In this document: piece after piece, positions 62,677 through 64,000 of the stretch
Layout of the letters: the number at the start of each line of letters is the position of its first letter
Numbering within the stretch: position 1 is the stretch's first letter
Source: Sambucus nigra
Taxonomy: Eukaryota > Streptophyta > Magnoliopsida > Dipsacales > Adoxaceae
Direction: 5' to 3'
Assembly (NCBI GenBank): GCA_949130495.1
Contig: OX422221.1
Location: forward strand, 150,517,741-150,581,740
DNA length: 64,000 bases
Notes under the pieces: generated by a model
Seen by the model: only the letters and a program-made list of their open reading frames with translations
Database searches by the model: none
What the model was told of the DNA's origin: nothing
Made by a program: the position numbers and the translations under genes

Positions 62677-63767
62677 AAACTGTGTGTGTATATATATGAA
62701 TGTTTTGTACTACTCATGTATGATAGTAGTGAGACGAGATATTATGTATCTAAAGAAAGATTAATCTACTAAAGAGTAAATGGTAGGGAGATTAGACAGC
62801 GTACATCTAAATAATGATGAATCTACTAATGTGTGAATAGTAAGAAGATAGATAGTGAATATCTAAACTAAGTTCAAGTTGAGAAACTTAAATGGTAAGG
62901 CTTGAACAATAACATGCGTGATATGGTAATTTTGGTTTAATAATAACATAAGAGGGATGTTAATTATTCAAGGTATTAGCGTACTATATGGGCGGTATGG
63001 GTGAGCTAGACTGATTTGAGGTTTATTAGACACTGGTAACCTAATTGTATTGGGTAGAATGACTAGGCAGGTTGAGTAGGAAATGTTAGGTGTGCACGAT
63101 AGATGAGAGGTGAGGAACTCAAGGGAGTGTTCGCATCTTAAGATGTGCATCTAATAACTGTTAATTTAAATTTAAATTTAAATGCTTTCTAAATATTTTC
63201 AAATGATTTTTACTTAGGCTTTGACCCGTACTTGCAAAACTTTTTCCAAAATCTTTTAGGTGTCCAGGCACAGGGACGCCAATTAGGATTATTTATTCTA
63301 AGGATACGTAGCAACAGAACTTGTGGATGCTTGTAGGATTTGGACTTAGTCGCTTCAGTTACTTCATTCCTAGTGTAAGGTGCAGTTCAATATTTCGCGT
63401 GGGCTTATTTCCCTCAACTATTTCATTTATATCAGTCAGACTTTGTACTCAAAGATTTTTTTCATGTTGGACTTTATATTGGGTTTTGGAATCGATGGTT
63501 TATGCAGTATTATTTTATCTCAGTCATTTATATTGTGGATGGATTTGTATTACTATTGCATGGGATGTTAATTGTGGTAATAATGTTTCATTTTTGATGT
63601 TGTTTAAACAAAAAGATAAAATTTGGCAACGAATTTTTGAATACAAGGTGGTTAGTAAAAAGTTTAAATTATTTTCGACGGTGATGCTAAGAGTAAACCA
63701 AATGAGAATCCTGTTTTAATTAAATGAAGGTCTGATCACCCGGTATTTAATTGGGCGGGGTGTTAGA

Positions 63768-64000
63768 GAAAAGAACTCTTCACATCCATTTTATGCATCT
63801 TCAAATCTAAGGCACGTGTCATATATAATAAATGAACCAACTCTAGCCTAGAAACGAGGGGGAAAAGACTCATCAAAGTCTACAACTTCAACTTGTGTGT
63901 AACCTTGAGCCGCTAGTACTGCCTTGTTTCTCAAAAACGGTACATTCTTCACCACACTTGTTTTTGAAGACCTGCTTAATACCGATGATATTAATTCTTT
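63768..64000 (-). pseudogene. Element K: Copia RT, N-terminal part (runs off the window)
   Basis: On the minus strand from 64000 the frames give QVFKNKCGEE, then LRNKAVLAAQGYTQVEVVDF, then the residues before KMHKMDVKSS. These are the start of Copia RT (WVFKxK...NKARLVAQGYxQxxGxDF...KxxQMDVKxAFLN). The next residues of the motif are found beyond B, starting at 55096. Stops and frame changes are present. Confidence 0.85.

Larger units (their letters stand above)
55097..63767 (+). mobile_element. Element B: chromovirus-like LTR element reduced to gag
   Basis: LTRs 55097-58077 (TGTAACACC to GGGTGTCACA) and 60547-63767, a tRNA-iMet primer site and a polypurine tract. The internal region is only 2469 bp and holds a broken gag. 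Protease, RT, RNase H and integrase are missing. The flanks are GAAAA at 55092-55096 and 63768-63772, a perfect target duplication. It is inserted in the RT of Copia element K. The LTR and PPT style point to Tekay/Del-type chromoviruses. Confidence 0.92.
60547..63767 (+). repeat. B: 3' LTR
   Basis: 3221 bp. It ends GGTGTTAGA where the 5' LTR ends GGTGTCACA. It is longer than the 5' LTR because of the AT run and foldback element at about 62430-62680. Confidence 0.92.

Overview
This window looks like repeat-dominated nuclear DNA from a flowering plant, probably a eudicot. It is AT-rich, and nearly every recognisable coding trace is an LTR-retrotransposon gag or pol. The primer sites, Ty3/gypsy lineages (Tat, Athila-like, Tekay/Del-like chromovirus), Copia remnant, hAT-type MITE and long AT/ATT/GAA microsatellites are typical of plant pericentromeric or other gene-poor chromatin. 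I found no intact host gene, tRNA, rRNA or CRISPR array. The only host-gene trace is a broken short-chain dehydrogenase fragment near 22.3-22.6 kb. The species cannot be told from the sequence alone.

The window is best read as nested insertions. (1) 1-5730, minus strand: decayed Tat-type gag, protease and start of RT (element G), running off the left edge. (2) 5731-16770, plus strand: element T, a tandem double non-autonomous Athila-like element with the order LTR-internal-LTR-internal-LTR. Each internal part has a tRNA-Asp primer site and one unknown 322-codon ORF, with no gag-pol. The flanks CATAC/CATAT look like a 5-bp target duplication with one mismatch. (3) 16771-18085: LTR/leader-like sequence with a 174-bp in-frame tandem repeat. 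(4) 18085-20042 and 48363-about 50595, minus strand: element E, a Tat-type element split inside gag by element A.

(5) 20043-48362, minus strand: element A, a large non-autonomous element with 3.2-kb LTRs, a tRNA-iMet primer site and a perfect ATACT target duplication. Its 3' LTR was opened by a Helitron-like segment H (about 21081-35955). H in turn holds a complete but dead Tat element D (23451-34041, duplication AAAAG, with an extra antisense gene). A also contains a truncated chromovirus-like piece C (38290-41775) and a hAT-type MITE (42605-43164, duplication CGTGACCA). (6) 50596-53942: no confident gene; tentative Copia 3' end. (7) 53943-55096 and 63768-64000, minus strand: a Copia RT/RNase H (element K), interrupted by element B. 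(8) 55097-63767, plus strand: element B, a chromovirus-like element with 3-kb LTRs and duplication GAAAA that kept only a broken gag.

In all but one case the proteins belong to pathways of retrotransposition (particle protein, protease, reverse transcriptase, RNase H, integrase), and all are disabled by stops and frameshifts. The exception is the twin 322-codon ORF of element T, which is open in both copies and matches no family I recognise. The most informative structures are the recombinant middle LTR of T, which records an unequal crossover between its own LTRs; the two insertion sites where an interrupted gag or RT resumes across the target duplication; the antisense ORF in D; and a roughly 100-bp module shared by A, B and C.
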